From: UBA6898 sp964463135 | Lineage (GTDB): Bacteria > Nitrospirota > Thermodesulfovibrionia > Thermodesulfovibrionales > UBA6898 | Direction of reading: 5' to 3' | DNA length: 64,000 nt | Assembly: GCA_964463135.1 (NCBI GenBank) | Contig: CAYXBA010000009.1 | Coordinates: forward strand, 62,001 to 126,000 | Shown here: positions 31,698-40,992 of the stretch, in pieces | How positions within the stretch are numbered: the stretch's first letter is position 1 | Layout of the letters: the number at the start of each line of letters is the position of its first letter | Position numbers and translations under genes: made by a program | The notes under the pieces: model-generated | Told to the model about the DNA's origin: nothing | Database searches by the model: none | What the model saw: only the letters and a program-made list of their open reading frames with translations

Positions 31698-33620
31698 TCA
31701 TTTAGTTCTCCTTCCTGTTCTGAGCTTATTCAAAAGATCTCTGTATCTCTGCCTGACAGTATCGGTCATCTCATGACTGCCAAAGCGGTGGGATTCATAG
31801 AGATTGAGAAATTCCTCTGCCTCGGTACCTAACCCATTATTGCGCGAGGCCTTAAGCAGATCTCCTGCGGTCATCGCATCGGTCACTTTCACACCCTTCT
31901 TCCTCAGTAGATCACGGAATTCAAGATAGGTCCTGGTGATATAGCTGTATCGCTGGGACCTGAGTTTTCTTAACACCGCATAAAGCAGAAGAATGACAAC
32001 GACAAATGATAGCAGCCACGGAATAACCGTTTTGAGATTTGAGAAGCGAAGACGGGGCAGACCTTTTAACGTAAACGGAGAGGCCAGCGTCCTCACGATC
32101 TCCTTCTGGTCGTCAGTGCTAAAACCGACAACATACCGCGTCCATTGGAGCCTGAGAGAATCGAGAAGGTGCGATAAGGCAGGAGGCCCCTGTATTGCAA
32201 CCGCAGGCGTCGGATCAAACCGCTTCCATTGATCGCCGATAAGCGCCTCGACCCAGGCATGCGCATCGCTCTGCCTGACAATAAGGTAGTTGCCGTATTC
32301 GTTCCGTTCTCCGCCGTAGAAACCGTTCACAACCCGGCTCGGGATGCCGAGACCTCTGAGCATGATGACCATGGATGAGGCGTAATGCTCGCAAAAACCT
32401 GTCTTGCTATTGAACAGAAAATTCTCGATCACGCTCACGCCCGTTGGCGGTGGTGTCGTCGATAGTGAATAGACAAAGTTCTTCTTCAGATAGGCCTCAA
32501 CTGCAGAGGCCTTCTGTTCATCCGATGCTCCGCCGGGCGTAATGCTCCTTGCAAGACTGACGGTCCGTTCCATGTTGCCCGGTATCTGGAGATACCGGTC
32601 TTCGCGACGTCCCCGCGAGGCTGCGTTAATATCGCTGCGCACACTATATTTCATGCGGCGCGACAACTTGCCCGGCATGGTGATGCCCTGCGCATCGTCA
32701 ACCAGAAGAGAGAACGTGTCTGCATTCACTGCCGCCACCTTTGCAAGGCCGAATATGACATCCGACTCGATCGGTTCGAGATATATCCTCTGCTCAACCA
32801 CCCGCGACTTATCATAGGGAGCGATGATAAACTCGTCCTCTGTCTTCAGTATCCTGCTCTTTTCTCTGGTCGTGTTCCTCCAGGAGATACCGTCAAACGT
32901 GTCCATGACAATGCCTCTCCAGTAGTAGGGAGGCCTGATCTCCTGGTCCATCTCAATCCTCATGACCACGGTCTGATCACGCTTGATATCGCCGAAAGAG
33001 CCGAAATCCACCTTATCCGTAAAGCCGACGGTCTTTATCCCACGGACATGGCTCTTGCCGATAAAGCGCTGGGGCGTCCGGGGAAGAACCATGAAGATCA
33101 CTGCTGTGCAGACCATCGTGAGCAGGACGATCGCAATGACCGGCCGCCGTAAGCGCACCCTGCCGAGCGTGCCCTCTTTCAAAAAATGCGAAAGGACCAT
33201 GGCGGTGACCAGCAGGACCATAAAGATCACGAAGATCACGCCGAAGGTGAGTGCCCGGGTCAGCTCGGATGCGATGATCAGCTGAAGCAGGGACATGAAA
33301 TATACCTGGAGATGGTCCCAGGGCTCCTTGAGGTCAAAGCTCTTGATGCCCTGAAAGATTATGGTCAGATGAGCAACGGCAAGGAAGGCGTCGCCCGTGA
33401 TGATAAAGGCATCGACAAGGAAGACGAAGAGGGTCGCCTGCGCAAGTATCGCAGCCACTCGCTTCGAGGCCTGCGGCTGATCTTTGAACAGACGATAGTA
33501 CCCGACGAAGAGCGAAAGGCCTCCGGTGCAGATCAGGAGATTCATCTCCCCGGTGACCAGCAGACTGATGCAGCCGGTGAGCGCCAGGATGGCGGTTATG
33601 GACTTATAGAGAATCGGCAT
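31698..33620 (-). CDS. TgpA-type membrane transglutaminase-like protein
   Basis: 640 aa. The N-terminal 170 residues hold five to six membrane helices (DUF3488 type). Next comes a periplasmic transglutaminase domain with the triad in KTGFCEHYASSMV (Cys), QSDAHAWVEAL (His) and WKRFDPTPA (Asp). One more helix follows near residue 545 (VIPWLLSFVVVILLLYAVL) and a cytoplasmic C-terminus. Downstream gene of moxR-DUF58-tgpA, a widespread operon thought to act in envelope protein maturation. Its start overlaps DUF58 by 17 bases. Confidence 0.93.
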   Translation of the reverse strand: MPILYKSITAILALTGCISLLVTGEMNLLICTGGLSLFVGYYRLFKDQPQASKRVAAILAQATLFVFLVDAFIITGDAFLAVAHLTIIFQGIKSFDLKEPWDHLQVYFMSLLQLIIASELTRALTFGVIFVIFMVLLVTAMVLSHFLKEGTLGRVRLRRPVIAIVLLTMVCTAVIFMVLPRTPQRFIGKSHVRGIKTVGFTDKVDFGSFGDIKRDQTVVMRIEMDQEIRPPYYWRGIVMDTFDGISWRNTTREKSRILKTEDEFIIAPYDKSRVVEQRIYLEPIESDVIFGLAKVAAVNADTFSLLVDDAQGITMPGKLSRRMKYSVRSDINAASRGRREDRYLQIPGNMERTVSLARSITPGGASDEQKASAVEAYLKKNFVYSLSTTPPPTGVSVIENFLFNSKTGFCEHYASSMVIMLRGLGIPSRVVNGFYGGERNEYGNYLIVRQSDAHAWVEALIGDQWKRFDPTPAVAIQGPPALSHLLDSLRLQWTRYVVGFSTDDQKEIVRTLASPFTLKGLPRLRFSNLKTVIPWLLSFVVVILLLYAVLRKLRSQRYSYITRTYLEFRDLLRKKGVKVTDAMTAGDLLKASRNNGLGTEAEEFLNLYESHRFGSHEMTDTVRQRYRDLLNKLRTGRRTK

Positions 33621-34605
33621 AGATCACCACATCTGCTGAACCGGCTTCTGAGCGCAGGCCAGATCGCATTGATTTCAGAACAGCGACAGAGAAACCCTCT
33701 GCCCCGAAACCGGAGAGGTCTCCGCCTCCCTCCTCTTCAGCGACCAGTGCCAGGGCATCAAAGATCGAGAGCAGGTGTTCATACCCGGCGCCAAAAGAAA
33801 TCGTCTTTCCGCTGGCAATGAGCCTAACCAGGTACCCCCGCCCGATGAAATACTGCGCAAGGGAGGCTGCGATCGAAACAGCGGTCTCAAAATAAACCGC
33901 ATCATACGGCAGCAGATTGTCGAGCAGGACCGTTATTCTTTGCGAAGCATATTCTGCGTATTCCCGGATCAGAAACCCATCCTGCCGTGCCGAGGCCTTC
34001 CAGTGGATCCTCCTCCAGTCATCACCGTATTGGAAGGCACGAAGCGAGTAGACCTCGTCCCCTCTGCCCCTGACAGCGACCAGACCCTCCTGCTCCCGGG
34101 CCTCAACGACCTCGATCATCTGCCTGATATCAAGCAGCTTCGGATAAACGAGAACCTTGCCGGATACATGCACAGGGATGCTCTTGCGGAAGAGGATATA
34201 GGGAAACCCGCTCTGAACAACGAAGTCCCTCTGCCCGTACAGCCCCCTCTTTCTGAAAATCATCGTCATCTGCGCCCTATAGGCCTGATGGCCGGGGATA
34301 TGTGCGCAATATATTGGTTCAACTGCATCCGGCACACCGATGCTCACCGAATACAGAGGAAGCCTTTTGTTATTCTGCACAAGCAGCTCTATGCCGGCCC
34401 GCTCACCGGCAAAGACCGGCCCTGCGACCAACGCTTCAAGGACAAGACCTTTCAGGTTCAGCCTGAGGATAAGATACGAGAGCACGACAAAGGAGAGCAT
34501 AAGAGAGAGAATAAGATAGATGAGATTATTGCCGGTGTTGACCGCAGCAACGCCGATCAATGCTGCTGCAAGAAGGAACCGTTTACCCTCGCGTGTAAGC
34601 TTCAT
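33604..34605 (-). CDS. DUF58 domain-containing protein
   Basis: 333 aa, two N-terminal membrane helices (RFLLAAALIGVAAVNTGNNL and LIYLILSLMLSFVVLSYLIL) and a cytoplasmic domain with the family hallmark FQYGDDWRRIHWKASARQDG followed by LIREYAEYASQRITVLLD, which resembles a degenerate von Willebrand A fold. Usual partner of MoxR ATPases. Middle gene of the three-gene operon; 14-base gap to moxR. Confidence 0.92.
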   Translation of the reverse strand: MKLTREGKRFLLAAALIGVAAVNTGNNLIYLILSLMLSFVVLSYLILRLNLKGLVLEALVAGPVFAGERAGIELLVQNNKRLPLYSVSIGVPDAVEPIYCAHIPGHQAYRAQMTMIFRKRGLYGQRDFVVQSGFPYILFRKSIPVHVSGKVLVYPKLLDIRQMIEVVEAREQEGLVAVRGRGDEVYSLRAFQYGDDWRRIHWKASARQDGFLIREYAEYASQRITVLLDNLLPYDAVYFETAVSIAASLAQYFIGRGYLVRLIASGKTISFGAGYEHLLSIFDALALVAEEEGGGDLSGFGAEGFSVAVLKSMRSGLRSEAGSADVVIYADSL

Positions 34606-34619
34606 GCCGGCATCCCATT

Positions 34620-35543
34620 TCAGACAGGAACGGGAATGCGGCCAACCATGTCCTTAACAACATCCTCGGCATCGGAAAGGCCCTTACGGTTCTTCAGGAT
34701 CAGCCGGTGGCCGAGAACAGCCGGGGCAAGGCGCTTCAGGTCATCAGGCACGACAAAGTCCCTGCCAGCATAATATGCATGGGCCTTTGCCGCCTTGAGC
34801 AGGAACTGGGCTCCGCGTGTGCTCGAACCGAGCCTGACCCGTTCATCAGTCCGTGTGGAAGTAATGATCTTCATCAGATAATCCATGAGCGTTTCTTCAA
34901 CCCTGACCGCATCCACGGACTCCTGCATCTTCAGGATATCCGCCTTGGTCACAACAGGGTTAAGCTTTTCGATCAATGCAAAGCCGGACTGGTCTGCAAC
35001 CGCGCGCTTTTCATGCTCAAGGTCGGGGTACCCAAGCCTGATCTGCATCATGAAGCGGTCAAGCTGGCTCTCAGGCAGCGGAAAGGTCCCGTGATATTCG
35101 ACCGGGTTCTGTGTTGCAATGACCATGAAGGGATCAGGAAGCAAAAGCGTCCGGCGGTCCATGGTGATCTTCCGCTCGTTCATGGCCTCAAGAAGGGCTG
35201 ACTGGGTCCTCGGGCTGGTCCTGTTTATCTCATCGGCAAGAACGATGTTTGCGAACACCGGTCCGGGCTTGAACTCGAACTCCCTGGACTCCGGGTTATA
35301 GATGCTCACGCCAATGATGTCAGAGGGCATCATATCGCTCGTGAACTGGATCCGCTGGAACGCGCAGTCCGTGGCCTTTGCCAGGGCATAGGCCAGGGTT
35401 GTCTTGCCGACGCCCGGGACATCCTCGATCAGCAGGTTGCCGCGGCCGAGCAGCGTAACGATCGCCATTGCTATGGCGTCCGACTTGCCGCGGATAACCG
35501 ACTCTACACTACTTTGAAGTTGCTTTATAAAGGGATTTTGCAT
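34620..35543 (-). CDS. MoxR family AAA+ ATPase
   Basis: Chaperone-like ATPase, 307 aa. Walker A in IEDVPGVGKTTLAYALAKAT, Walker B in NIVLADEINRTSPRTQSALL, sensor I region MVIATQNPVEYHGTFPLPES, arginine finger in QLDRFMMQIRLGYPD. First gene of the operon with DUF58 and the transglutaminase. ATG 35543 has no SD, and a -10 box lies at leaderless distance upstream. Confidence 0.95.
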   Translation of the reverse strand: MQNPFIKQLQSSVESVIRGKSDAIAMAIVTLLGRGNLLIEDVPGVGKTTLAYALAKATDCAFQRIQFTSDMMPSDIIGVSIYNPESREFEFKPGPVFANIVLADEINRTSPRTQSALLEAMNERKITMDRRTLLLPDPFMVIATQNPVEYHGTFPLPESQLDRFMMQIRLGYPDLEHEKRAVADQSGFALIEKLNPVVTKADILKMQESVDAVRVEETLMDYLMKIITSTRTDERVRLGSSTRGAQFLLKAAKAHAYYAGRDFVVPDDLKRLAPAVLGHRLILKNRKGLSDAEDVVKDMVGRIPVPV

Positions 35544-35550
35544 AATAATT

Positions 35551-35556
35551 ATTCTA
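35551..35556 (-). promoter_or_regulatory. -10 box TAGAAT abutting moxR
   Basis: On the minus strand TAGAAT ends eight bases before the moxR ATG with no ribosome binding site between; the same sequence repeats TAGAATAGAAT. Third case of this geometry in the window. Confidence 0.4.
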
Positions 35557-35595
35557 TTCTAATTCGGCATTACATTGCACAGGAATTTACCTCTT

Positions 35596-36969
35596 ATGAA
35601 AAAACTTTGGTCAGGCAGGTTCACGGAGAAAACTTCAGGCACGGTAGAGTCCTTTACCGAATCGATCTCTTTTGACCAAAAGCTCTGGAAACACGATATC
35701 AAAGGCAGCACTGCTCATGCCAGGATGCTCGCCCGGCAGCGCATCATCACAAAGAAAGAGGCAGATGCCATTGTTGCCGGTCTTCAGCAGATAGCAGGCA
35801 GGATCGAGAAAGGTTCATTCCCGTTCTCTCGTGAGCTTGAGGACATTCATATGAATATCGAATCCGCGCTCACCGAAAAGATCGGCTCTGCCGGCAAAAA
35901 GCTCCATACAGCGCGCTCAAGAAATGACCAGGTAGCAGTTGACCTGAGACTTTATCTGAAGGATGAAATGCAGAAGATCATCAGCCTGCTGCTGACACTG
36001 CAGAAGACCTTTGTGAGGCTGGCTGAAAAGAACCAGAATACGCTCATGCCCGGATATACGCACCTCCAGAGGGCACAGCCGGTCCTTCTCGGCCATCACC
36101 TTCTTGCCTACGTCGAGATGTTCCAGAGGGATAAGGAGCGGTTTCAGGACTGCCTTAAGCGGAGCGATGTCTGCCCGCTCGGCGCCTGCGCACTTTCAGG
36201 CACGTCGCTCCCCACAGACAGGGCTTACACGGCAAAACTGCTGGGCTTCAGTAAAGTGACCGGCAACAGCATTGACAGCGTCTCCGACAGGGACTTTGCA
36301 CTTGAATTCCTTTCCTGCGCTGCGATCGCCATGATGCATCTTTCACGGCTGGCTGAAGAACTGATACTCTGGTCGACAGAAGAGTTCCGGTTCATTGAGC
36401 TGTCCGACCGGTTCACCACCGGTTCGAGCATCATGCCGCAGAAAAAGAACCCTGATGTTGCTGAACTGATGCGCGGAAAGACCGGCAGGGTCTATGGCAA
36501 TCTCATGGCCCTTCTTACTCTTATGAAAGGCCTGCCGCTCGCGTATAACCGGGACATGCAGGAAGACAAGCTGCCTGTATTTGACTCTGTGGAGACGCTC
36601 GAAGCCTGCCTGGCGGTCCTTGACGGGATGATGAGGGATCTGAAATTCAACACAAAACGGCTCAGACTGACTGCAGGCGAGGGATATTCCACTGCTACGG
36701 ACATCGCAGAATATCTGGCAAGAAAAGGCGTACCCTTCAGGGAGGCGCATGAGATCACCGGAAGGATCGTGCTCTCCTGCATCTCGCGCAATATTCCGCT
36801 AACCGGACTCTCTCTCAAGGAGCTTTCTGCGTTCTCTGCAAAGATATCCGGGGATATTATCCCGGTACTCGACCCGGCCGAGTCGGTCAGGGCACGGTCA
36901 TCGTTTGGCGGCACATCACCGTCAGAGGTGAAAAGACAGATCAGACATTACAAGAAGGTGCTGAAATGA
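35596..36969 (+). CDS. argH: Argininosuccinate lyase
   Basis: Last step of arginine synthesis, releasing fumarate. 457 aa from ATG 35596 (MKKLWSGRFTEKTSG). Conserved LEDIHMNIESALTEKIG, LHTARSRNDQVAVDLRLYLK and the fumarase/aspartase signature GSSIMPQKKNPDVAELMRGK. Full length. Starts a long co-directional run of 15 genes to 47928. The in-frame Met at 35575 is not needed. Confidence 0.97.
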   Translation: MKKLWSGRFTEKTSGTVESFTESISFDQKLWKHDIKGSTAHARMLARQRIITKKEADAIVAGLQQIAGRIEKGSFPFSRELEDIHMNIESALTEKIGSAGKKLHTARSRNDQVAVDLRLYLKDEMQKIISLLLTLQKTFVRLAEKNQNTLMPGYTHLQRAQPVLLGHHLLAYVEMFQRDKERFQDCLKRSDVCPLGACALSGTSLPTDRAYTAKLLGFSKVTGNSIDSVSDRDFALEFLSCAAIAMMHLSRLAEELILWSTEEFRFIELSDRFTTGSSIMPQKKNPDVAELMRGKTGRVYGNLMALLTLMKGLPLAYNRDMQEDKLPVFDSVETLEACLAVLDGMMRDLKFNTKRLRLTAGEGYSTATDIAEYLARKGVPFREAHEITGRIVLSCISRNIPLTGLSLKELSAFSAKISGDIIPVLDPAESVRARSSFGGTSPSEVKRQIRHYKKVLK

Positions 36970-36991
36970 ACATACTAAGGAGTTCAAAGGC

Positions 36992-38038
36992 ATGAAGACA
37001 TTGACTGGAAAATCCCTCCTATCCTCCCTTTGTCAAAGGGAGGTATCATGCCCCTCTTTGACAAAGAGGGGTGAGGGGAGATTTATTAAATATGTCAGCG
37101 GAAAACACTTTTTTCTCATTCTGACCGCTGTCCTGCTGAGCTCGGCCGTCCTGGGCTGCGGTAAAAAGGGCGATCCGACACTTAAATCCTATGAAAAGCC
37201 TGAGACGCCCTCGAACGTTGCCGCGATCCACAGGGAAGACGCCATGTTCATCAAGTGGGCATATGCCCCGGCAAAGGAAAACCTGATAGCAGAGTTCATT
37301 GTCCTGCGCTCAGAAGGTTCAGAGTTCGAAAAGCTCTCACATATCCCGAAAGAAAAACGCGGGTACATCGATAAGGACATCAAGATCGGTAACACTTACC
37401 AATACAAGGTCATTTCACAGAATGCCCGGGGCGTGTACAGTAATGACTCTGATATTGCGTCTGCCTCTGTTGTTCAGGTCCCCCTCCCGCCTGCAAAGCT
37501 TTCGTATGCAGTTGCAGGAGATACGGTGACCCTTTCCTGGTTGCCGGTAAACAAAGGCAGCCTCTACAATGTGTACCGGAGCACCACACCGGGCGCCTAT
37601 GGCTTGAGACCGATCAATCCTGAACCCCTTTCCGAACCGGTCTTCAAGGATACTTTTTCGCTCAATACCATACATTACTATATTGTCCGCAGCCTTACCG
37701 GAAGCAGTTCGAGAGATGAGAGCGCTGCATCAGAGGAACTGACCGTCGATGCCGCAGACCTCGTGCCGCCAATGCCCCAGAATATCCTGGCGTTTCCGGC
37801 TCCTGATAAGGTCTTTCTCGTATGGACGGAACTTGACGAACGCTGGCTGACCGGGTACAACGTGTACCGGAAATCCGGCAGCAGCGATTATGTCCTCCTC
37901 GGCAAGACACAGACACCGACATTCGTGGATCGTGAAGCCCCGATATCGAAGAGGGATTACCGGATCGCAGCTGTCGGCCCGGCAAAAGAAGGCCCTGCAG
38001 CAGAAATAAAGAACGTTGTGTTCATCCCGCAGCAATAG
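36992..38038 (+). CDS. Lipoprotein with fibronectin type III domains
   Basis: 348 aa. Lipobox SSAVLGCGKKGDP, the LptM-like CGKKGDP start that often sits near argH/lysA. Three FN3-like beta domains follow: about 63-160 (PSNVAAIHREDAMFIKWAYA, TYQYKVISQNARGVYSN), 165-250 (VTLSWLPVNKGSLYNVYRST) and 255-345 (DKVFLVWTELDERWLTGYNV). Unusually the signal peptide is preceded by about 35 residues. Most of these are encoded by a dispersed palindromic repeat inserted after the ATG at 36992, which has the SD AAGGAG. No other good in-frame start exists closer to the signal peptide. Confidence 0.85.
   Translation: MKTLTGKSLLSSLCQREVSCPSLTKRGEGRFIKYVSGKHFFLILTAVLLSSAVLGCGKKGDPTLKSYEKPETPSNVAAIHREDAMFIKWAYAPAKENLIAEFIVLRSEGSEFEKLSHIPKEKRGYIDKDIKIGNTYQYKVISQNARGVYSNDSDIASASVVQVPLPPAKLSYAVAGDTVTLSWLPVNKGSLYNVYRSTTPGAYGLRPINPEPLSEPVFKDTFSLNTIHYYIVRSLTGSSSRDESAASEELTVDAADLVPPMPQNILAFPAPDKVFLVWTELDERWLTGYNVYRKSGSSDYVLLGKTQTPTFVDREAPISKRDYRIAAVGPAKEGPAAEIKNVVFIPQQ
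37023..37071. repeat. Palindromic repeat inserted in a coding sequence
   Basis: Two adjacent hairpins: CCTCCCTTTGTCAAAGGGAGG (37023-37043) and CCCCTCTTTGACAAAGAGGGG (37051-37071), followed by TGAGGGGAGATTTATT. This is the common intergenic repeat CCCCTTTGNCAAAGGGG..GAGGGGATTT of diverse bacteria. Here it is read through in frame as part of the lipoprotein N-terminus. Confidence 0.75.
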
Positions 38039-38100
38039 GTTGACTTGCGCTACAGGAACCATTAGTCTATTGCTCTATTATTTTTTCTCCGGGGCCGGAT

Positions 38101-38700
38101 ATGCCAGACATGAAAGATAAGATCCTCAAAGAATTCAACGACAGCATTGACGTGAAAGAACGCTTTGTCCAGGGGCATCTTGACGCTATTGTCGATCTCT
38201 CGACCGCTATCGCCGCAGCCTTCAACGCCGGCAACAAGGTCCTCCTTTTCGGCAATGGCGGCAGCTCAACCGACGCTTCGCACATTGCTGCCGAATTCGT
38301 GAACCGCTTCAAGAGAGAGCGGCCCGGCCTACCTGCCATTGCGCTGAACACGGATATGGCGGTCATCACGTCAATAGCAAATGACTACGACTTTTCCGAG
38401 ATCTTCGCCCGTCAGATCAAGTCTCTCGGCACTGAAGGCGATATCGCCATAGCGCTCAGCACAAGCGGCCAGTCGCCGAACATCCTCAAGGCCCTTGATG
38501 CAGCAAAGAGAAAGAAACTGAAGACCGTTTTTCTCACCGGCCTTAAAGGTGAGAAGGCAGCGGCCAAGACCACCTTTCCCTTTGTCGTGCCGTCAGAGAA
38601 CACGGCAAGGATCCAGGAAACACATATCACCCTCGGCCATGTCATCTGTCTTATGGTCGAAGATATCCTTTTTGACCAGCCCCGAAAAAAATCTCTCTAG
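38101..38700 (+). CDS. gmhA: Phosphoheptose isomerase
   Basis: Converts sedoheptulose 7-phosphate to D-glycero-D-manno-heptose 7-phosphate for the LPS core, which indicates an outer membrane with heptose. 199 aa SIS-domain protein: VLLFGNGGSSTDASHIAAEF, NDYDFSEIFARQI, AIALSTSGQSPNILKALDAA, and the catalytic EThITLGHVICLMVED region near the C-terminus. Between the lipoprotein and ruvC in the run. Confidence 0.94.
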   Translation: MPDMKDKILKEFNDSIDVKERFVQGHLDAIVDLSTAIAAAFNAGNKVLLFGNGGSSTDASHIAAEFVNRFKRERPGLPAIALNTDMAVITSIANDYDFSEIFARQIKSLGTEGDIAIALSTSGQSPNILKALDAAKRKKLKTVFLTGLKGEKAAAKTTFPFVVPSENTARIQETHITLGHVICLMVEDILFDQPRKKSL

Positions 38701-38701
38701 G

Positions 38702-39196
38702 GTGAAGATCCTCGGCATAGATCCCGGAAGCATCAGGTGCGGGTACGGTGTCATCGAAATCATGCCCAAAGGCGCGGTTTATATTACTTCCGGCACGATC
38801 GCTCCTTCGCAGACAAAGCCCCTGCATGAACGGCTTAAATACATCTATGAGGGACTTGTCGCGGTTATCCGCAACTACCGGCCGGATCACGTTGTCGTGG
38901 AAAAAATGTTCTATGCCAAGAGCGTCAGGGCTGCAATGAGCCTCGGGTACGCCCGCGGCATCGCACTTCTCGCCGCAGCGTCGGAAGAGATCGATCTGCA
39001 TGAATGCAGCGCCCTTGAGGTAAAAAAATCCGTCGTGGGATATGGCAGGGCGGAAAAAGAACAGGTGCAGAAGATGGTCCGGCTCATTCTGAACCTGCAG
39101 GGAGACCTTGCTCCTGACAGTGCTGACGCCATCGCCCTTGCCCTGTGCTACGCAAATACGATAAAATTCAACAATGCCGTAACACGTGATCGGTAA
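38702..39196 (+). CDS. ruvC: Holliday junction endodeoxyribonuclease RuvC
   Basis: Cleaves Holliday junctions in the RuvABC resolvasome. 164 aa from a GTG at 38702, one base after the gmhA stop: VKILGIDPGSIRCGYGVIE carries the first catalytic Asp; VVVEKMFYAKSVRAAMSLGY the Glu; and APDSADAIALALCYA the terminal acidic pair. The frame is open into gmhA but that part has no homology. The last codons and stop (GTGATCGGTAA) fall within a dispersed repeat. Confidence 0.94.
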   Translation: MKILGIDPGSIRCGYGVIEIMPKGAVYITSGTIAPSQTKPLHERLKYIYEGLVAVIRNYRPDHVVVEKMFYAKSVRAAMSLGYARGIALLAAASEEIDLHECSALEVKKSVVGYGRAEKEQVQKMVRLILNLQGDLAPDSADAIALALCYANTIKFNNAVTRDR

Positions 39197-39305
39197 TGCG
39201 TGATAAGAAAAAAGATATGATAAACTTTTATTATTCCATCTCTTCTGTCCCTGTGCCAGTTCATGCTGTCTGCACTGATCACGCATCACGCATCACGCAT
39301 TACGG
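39180..39305. repeat. Inverted-repeat element between ruvC and ruvA
   Basis: Left arm ATCGGTAATGCGTGAT (ending 39204) and right arm ATCACGCATTACGG (39292-39305) are inverted, and the right arm is preceded by further ATCACGC units in tandem. It covers the ruvC stop codon and almost the whole gap to ruvA. Confidence 0.6.
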
Positions 39306-39314
39306 TCTCTCCCT

Positions 39315-39893
39315 ATGATCGGTTCACTCCGCGGCAAGATAATCTCAAAGAGGCCTGACAATGTGCTTATCGAGGCGTACGGCGTCGGGTATCAGGTGCA
39401 GGTGCCGGTGAATATCCTTTCCCGCCTGCCCCATGAAGGACAGGAGGCCTTTCTCCATATCTATACACATGTGCGTGAAGACGCCATACAACTGTTCGGT
39501 TTTCATGCCGAGGATGAGAAAAAGATCTTCACCACCCTCCTCGGCATCAGCGGCGTAGGGCCGAAAATGGCGCTCAATGTCCTGTCCGGCCTGTCCCTTG
39601 AAGAATTTCTGACCGCACTTGAGACCGAGGACGTGGCCATGCTCTGCAGGATCCCGGGGCTGGGCAAGAAGACCGCGCAGAGGCTTATTCTTGAATTGAG
39701 GGAAAAATTGCCGGCAGTGTCGGGTTCAAAGGACAAGGTGTTTGACGATGCCCTTTCAGCGCTCGTCAATCTCGGATACAAGAAGAACATAGCCCAGGAG
39801 TTCCTGGAGCCAGTGTATAAGCAGGGACATACGGATATTGAAACGCTCATCAGGGAAGTGCTGAAGCTCATGTCAGAGAAAAAACATGGATGA
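39315..39893 (+). CDS. ruvA: Holliday junction branch migration protein RuvA
   Basis: Binds four-way junctions and loads RuvB. 192 aa: N-terminal OB domain (MIGSLRGKIISKRPDNVLIE), two helix-hairpin-helix motifs (LLGISGVGPKMALNVLSGLS and LCRIPGLGKKTAQRLILELR), then a linker and domain III (DDALSALVNLGYKKNIAQEF). It overlaps ruvB by eight bases. Confidence 0.97.
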   Translation: MIGSLRGKIISKRPDNVLIEAYGVGYQVQVPVNILSRLPHEGQEAFLHIYTHVREDAIQLFGFHAEDEKKIFTTLLGISGVGPKMALNVLSGLSLEEFLTALETEDVAMLCRIPGLGKKTAQRLILELREKLPAVSGSKDKVFDDALSALVNLGYKKNIAQEFLEPVYKQGHTDIETLIREVLKLMSEKKHG

Positions 39894-40923
39894 ACATCTC
39901 ATAGACAATCCCGAGATAGCGGGGAGGCTCGTCAACCCAGGAGCCGGTGAAGAAGAGGCTGCCCTTGATGTCAATCTCAGACCCGGCTCGCTTGATGAGT
40001 TCGTGGGCCAGGACAAGCTCAGGGAAAACCTCAAGATATTCATCACTGCGGCGAACCAGAGGAAAGAACCTCTTGATCACCTCCTCTTCTGCGGACCGCC
40101 AGGCCTCGGCAAGACAACACTGGCTCATATCATTTCCAATGAACTGAAAGTGAGCATCAAATCAACCTCAGGCCCGATGCTCGAACGGGCAGGCGATATT
40201 GCGGCGATCCTTACCAATCTCTCTGAACGGGACATCCTCTTTATCGACGAGATCCACCGGCTGCCCCGTATTGTTGAAGAAGTGCTCTACCCGGCCATGG
40301 AAGATTATCAGCTCGACATCATCATCGGCCAGGGCCCGAATGCCCGTACTCTGAAACTGAATCTCCCCAAGTTCACGCTTATCGGCGCAACAACAAGGAC
40401 CGGATTGCTCACCTCGCCGCTCAGGGACCGCTTCGGCATCGTCACCAGACTCGGGTTCTACTCCTACGACGAGCTTGAAAAGATCATTACCCGCTCGGCG
40501 AACATCCTCAAGGTCTCGATCGAAAAGAATGCAGCCCTTGAAATAGCGCGCCGTTCCCGCGGCACACCCCGAATCGCCAACAGGCTCTTAAAGAGGATCA
40601 GGGACTTTGCACAGGTCCTGGGAGACGGCACGATCGATCTCGAAATCACAAAAAGCTCTTTAGTCTCGCTTGAGGTCGATGAAAGGGGACTGGACGATAT
40701 GGACAGGAAGCTTCTGCTCACGATCATCGAGAAGTTCAATGGCGGTCCTGCCGGCGTTGATGCAATCTCTGCATCGCTCAGGGAAGACCGGGAAACGATC
40801 GAGGATGTGTACGAGCCATACCTGCTTCAGGAGGGCCTGATCGAACGGACGCCGCGCGGCAGGCTTGCAACACGGTCTGCCTTTCAGCACCTCGGCAAAA
40901 CAATCCCCAGCGGCCTGTTCTAA
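39886..40923 (+). CDS. ruvB: Holliday junction branch migration ATPase RuvB
   Basis: AAA+ motor of branch migration, 345 aa. Walker A FCGPPGLGKTTLAHIISNEL, Walker B DILFIDEIHRLPRIVEEVLY, sensor TLIGATTRTGLLTSPLRDRF, and C-terminal winged helix ending in GRLATRSAFQHLG. Complete. Confidence 0.98.
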   Translation: MDEHLIDNPEIAGRLVNPGAGEEEAALDVNLRPGSLDEFVGQDKLRENLKIFITAANQRKEPLDHLLFCGPPGLGKTTLAHIISNELKVSIKSTSGPMLERAGDIAAILTNLSERDILFIDEIHRLPRIVEEVLYPAMEDYQLDIIIGQGPNARTLKLNLPKFTLIGATTRTGLLTSPLRDRFGIVTRLGFYSYDELEKIITRSANILKVSIEKNAALEIARRSRGTPRIANRLLKRIRDFAQVLGDGTIDLEITKSSLVSLEVDERGLDDMDRKLLLTIIEKFNGGPAGVDAISASLREDRETIEDVYEPYLLQEGLIERTPRGRLATRSAFQHLGKTIPSGLF

Positions 40924-40956
40924 TCTCATGCATCCGTTATTTCGTCTTTTTATTTC

Positions 40957-40986
40957 TCATTACTCATCACGCATTACCCGTCACGG
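40957..40986. repeat. ATCACGCATTAC repeat in the ruvB-queH gap
   Basis: Degenerate tandem units ATTACTC ATCACGC ATTACCC GTCACGG, the same type as between ruvC and ruvA (39281-39305) and inside ybeY (46997-47026). Confidence 0.5.
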
Positions 40987-40992
40987 CCGTTC

